DNA of 7,650 bases. It comes from Betaproteobacteria bacterium. GTDB lineage: Bacteria; Pseudomonadota; Gammaproteobacteria; Burkholderiales; Casimicrobiaceae. Positions 5,999 through 7,650 of the stretch are shown one piece after another. How positions within the stretch are numbered: position 1 is the stretch's first letter; the number at the start of each line of letters is the position of its first letter. Under the pieces are notes generated by a model that was not told the origin of the DNA, did not search any database, and worked only from the letters and a program-made list of their open reading frames with translations. The position numbers were made by a program, and so were the translations under genes. The stretch is from contig PLYG01000167.1 of NCBI GenBank assembly GCA_003153335.1, forward strand, positions 1-7,650, in the 5' to 3' direction.

Positions 5999-7325
5999 CC
6001 GATTCCTTTCCGCGCTAGCCTGCCTGATTGCGGCGGGCGTTTTGCTTTCGGCGCTTTCGGTCGCAACGCGCGCGGCGGATTCACCGGCCGACCAGCTTCA
6101 ATCCGTCGAAAAGGCAGCCGAGGAAAGCCGCCAGCAGAAAGAAAAAGCGGCGAAGGAAGCGGATGCGCTGGCAACTGATATTGCCACGCTGCGCCGCGAC
6201 TCGGTCGCCGCGGCCGAAACGGCGCAGAATCACGAAGCGGCGCTGACGGCGCTGGAAGATCAGATCAAAGCGCTGAACCAGGACGAAAAGCGCAAGACCG
6301 ATGAATTGCATCGCCGCCAGGCGGCGCGCATGGGATTGCTGATGGCCTTGACCCGTCTCGCGCGCAATCCGCCGGAAGCGCTGGCACTCGCCTCGCCAAA
6401 CCCGATCGATGCAGAGCGCAGCGCCATGCTTTTGGGCGCCGCCGTGCCGCCGCTCGACCGCGAAGCGCATGCGCTCAACGCCGAGCTCGACCAGCTCGCG
6501 GGCCTGCGTAAAGCCATCGCCGATGCCGAAGGGCGTCACCGCACCGAGCGTCAGGCGCTGACGAATGAGCAAGAGCGACTCGCGGGGCTGATCGCGCGCA
6601 AAAGCACCTTGCAGCAACGCGCCGCGCAAAATGCGGATGAAAATGCCCGCAAGCTCACGAAACTCGTCGCCGAAGCTTCCAATCTCAAAGAATTGATCGA
6701 GCGCCTGGAAGCCGAACGTCGCCGCGCCGAAGCGGAAGCAGCAGCCGCGGCCAAGCTCGCGGCGGCCAAAGCGGCGGCCGACAGGCTCGCGGCGGAAAAA
6801 GCCGCCGCCGCCAAAGCGGAACAGATGGCGCGGCTCGATCAGCCGCCGCCAGCCCCTCCAACCGAGGTGGTGGCACCCCTTCCGGTTCGTCCCGAACCCG
6901 GCAAACCCGGCAATATCAGGCCTTTCGCGCAAGCGAAGGGCGCCATGCTTTATCCGACCAGCGGGCGCCTGCTCCGTCACTTCGGCGACGATGACGAAGC
7001 CGGCGCCATCAGCAAGGGGCTGACCTTCGAAACCCGGACCGGCGCGCAGGTGGTGGCCCCGTTCGATGGCCGAGTCCTGTTCGCCGGTCCATTCAAGGGC
7101 TACGGGCAAATCTTGATCATCGAACATGGCGACGGATATCATTCGCTTCTGGCGGGACTCGATCAGGTCGAGGGGACCGCCGGACAATGGCTGGTGGCTG
7201 GCGAGCCGGTCGGCACCATGCCGGGAGACGGAAAGCCCCGTCTCTATCTTGAGCTGCGCCATGATGGCCAGCCGATTAACCCGTTGCCGTGGCTGGCGAC
7301 CCCGAGTGAAAAGGTCAGTGGATGA
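5985..7325 (+). CDS. envC: murein hydrolase activator EnvC (degenerate LytM/M23 domain)
   Basis: Periplasmic cell-division factor; in E. coli EnvC activates amidases AmiA/AmiB at the septum under FtsEX control. The product is 446 aa (E. coli 419). It starts with a signal sequence (hydrophobic about 8-28, then TRAADS). Long coiled coil follows at about 34-125 and 160-285, the last part Ala/Lys-rich, then a Pro-rich linker (286-307) and a LytM domain (about 320-437). Zinc ligands of active M23 peptidases are lost: the HxxxD site is SKGLT (343-347), the HLH site is RLY (419-421), and the SLLAGL stretch has Gly where His is expected. The end NPLPWL matches EnvC. This supports an activator and not an enzyme. 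GTG5985 overlaps the gpmI stop by 14 bases; it has no strong ribosome site, so coupling is likely. GTG is chosen because the next in-frame ATG would remove the signal and half the coiled coil. Confidence 0.9.
   Translation: MSRPDRFLSALACLIAAGVLLSALSVATRAADSPADQLQSVEKAAEESRQQKEKAAKEADALATDIATLRRDSVAAAETAQNHEAALTALEDQIKALNQDEKRKTDELHRRQAARMGLLMALTRLARNPPEALALASPNPIDAERSAMLLGAAVPPLDREAHALNAELDQLAGLRKAIADAEGRHRTERQALTNEQERLAGLIARKSTLQQRAAQNADENARKLTKLVAEASNLKELIERLEAERRRAEAEAAAAAKLAAAKAAADRLAAEKAAAAKAEQMARLDQPPPAPPTEVVAPLPVRPEPGKPGNIRPFAQAKGAMLYPTSGRLLRHFGDDDEAGAISKGLTFETRTGAQVVAPFDGRVLFAGPFKGYGQILIIEHGDGYHSLLAGLDQVEGTAGQWLVAGEPVGTMPGDGKPRLYLELRHDGQPINPLPWLATPSEKVSG
6729..6824 (+). repeat. Ala/Lys/Glu-rich low-complexity coding repeat within envC
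   Basis: Encodes residues 249-280, made almost only of Ala, Lys, Glu, Arg and Leu, with a ten-residue period: KLAAAKAAAD followed by RLAAEKAAAA. The underlying DNA repeats GCTCGCGGCGG at 6755-6765 and 6785-6795, exactly 30 bases apart. It extends the coiled coil just before the Pro-rich linker and could vary in copy number by slippage. Confidence 0.7.
7309..7314 (+). promoter_or_regulatory. ribosome binding site of the S41 protease gene, inside envC
   Basis: AAAAGG ends seven bases before ATG7322 and lies in the last codons of envC. A second ATG follows immediately at 7325; spacing fits 7322 better. It supports separate but coupled initiation at the ATGA overlap. Confidence 0.5.
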
Positions 7326-7650
7326 TGCGTTTCGGTCCCTCAATGGCGATGACCGCCGCGATTGCCTGGCTCGTCCTGGCACCGATCAGCGCCGGTCGCG
7401 CCGCGGAGCCGCCAAAATCCGAGCCCGGCAAATCGGACACCTATCGCGAACTCGACCTGTTTGGCGAAGTGTTCGAACGCGTGCGCTCGGATTATGTCGA
7501 GGAGGTCACCGACGAACAGCTCATCGAAGCAGCGATCAACGGCATGCTGAGCGCGCTCGATCCGCATTCGAGCTATATGAATGCCAAGAGCTTCGGCGAT
7601 ATGGAAGTGCAGGTCCGCGGCGAATTCGGCGGCCTCGGCATCGAGGTCAC
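7322..7650 (+). CDS. S41-family carboxyl-terminal processing protease (CtpA/Prc-type), N-terminal part, truncated by window edge
   Basis: Serine/lysine-dyad periplasmic protease family that trims or degrades envelope proteins, including cell-wall hydrolases in several bacteria (family knowledge). Only 109 codons are in the window. Residues 1-27 form a signal peptide (hydrophobic core about 9-21, ending SAGRAA). The mature start has the typical N-terminal helices: YRELDLFGEVFERVRSDYVE (41-60), GMLSALDPHSSYM (74-86), and GEFGGLGIEV (100-109), which leads into the PDZ domain. The catalytic Ser/Lys region lies beyond the edge, so activity cannot be judged. ATG7322 overlaps the envC stop (ATGA), indicating translational coupling. 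In E. coli the position after envC is held by yibQ. The family call is confident; ctpA would be the usual name. Confidence 0.92.
   Translation, partial: MMRFGPSMAMTAAIAWLVLAPISAGRAAEPPKSEPGKSDTYRELDLFGEVFERVRSDYVEEVTDEQLIEAAINGMLSALDPHSSYMNAKSFGDMEVQVRGEFGGLGIEV

Noticed and set aside
5985..7325. Calling the EnvC protein an active M23 metallopeptidase
   Set aside because: The zinc-binding His and Asp positions are replaced by Ser, Thr, Gly, Arg and Tyr, as in EnvC activators.
6081..7382. A 433-codon open frame antisense to envC
   Set aside because: The frame is Arg/Phe/Gly-rich, mirrors the Ala/Glu/Lys-rich coiled coil on the other strand, and has no domain of its own.

Overview
The window reads as ordinary chromosomal DNA from a GC-rich proteobacterium, most likely a betaproteobacterium. 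The evidence is the gene order, the protein sequences (SecB, GpsA, an SH3-domain protein beside secB, SelD with the Cys-type N-terminus) and a G+C content that looks near 60% or more by eye. No mobile element, CRISPR array, tRNA or rRNA was recognised, and coding density is very high. The species cannot be named from the sequence alone.

Layout. (1) Positions 1-454, minus strand: the 5' part of mnmH (selU/ybbB, tRNA 2-selenouridine synthase), cut by the window edge inside its P-loop. (2) Positions 475-1515, plus strand: selD (selenophosphate synthetase), divergent from mnmH with only 20 bases between the start codons. SelD makes selenophosphate, which MnmH uses to turn 2-thiouridine into 2-selenouridine at the wobble position of certain tRNAs, so the pair is a two-gene selenium module. 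(3) Positions 1549-4304, minus strand: a five-gene cluster. In transcription order it is a membrane-anchored rhodanese (YibN-type), grxC (glutaredoxin 3), secB (export chaperone), a secreted protein with two SH3b-like domains, and gpsA (glycerol-3-phosphate dehydrogenase). (4) Positions 4305-4405: a 101-base divergent intergenic region, the best candidate in the window for promoters. (5) Positions 4406-7650, plus strand: gpmI (cofactor-independent phosphoglycerate mutase), envC (amidase-activating LytM protein with a degenerate active site) and the start of an S41 carboxyl-terminal processing protease. These three genes are joined by start/stop overlaps.

From memory, regions 3-5 match the E. 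coli layout gpsA-secB-grxC-yibN facing away from gpmM(gpmI)-envC-yibQ. Here an SH3-domain gene sits between secB and gpsA, an S41 protease takes the place of yibQ, and a selenium module lies beyond gpsA. The left cluster groups redox/sulfur, secretion and phospholipid-precursor functions. The right cluster joins a glycolytic enzyme to cell-wall splitting and periplasmic proteolysis. I found no clearly undescribed system. The points most worth a second look are the promoter-less gap between mnmH and selD, the SH3 gene inside the secB operon, the zinc-ligand loss in EnvC, and the gpmI-envC-protease coupling.
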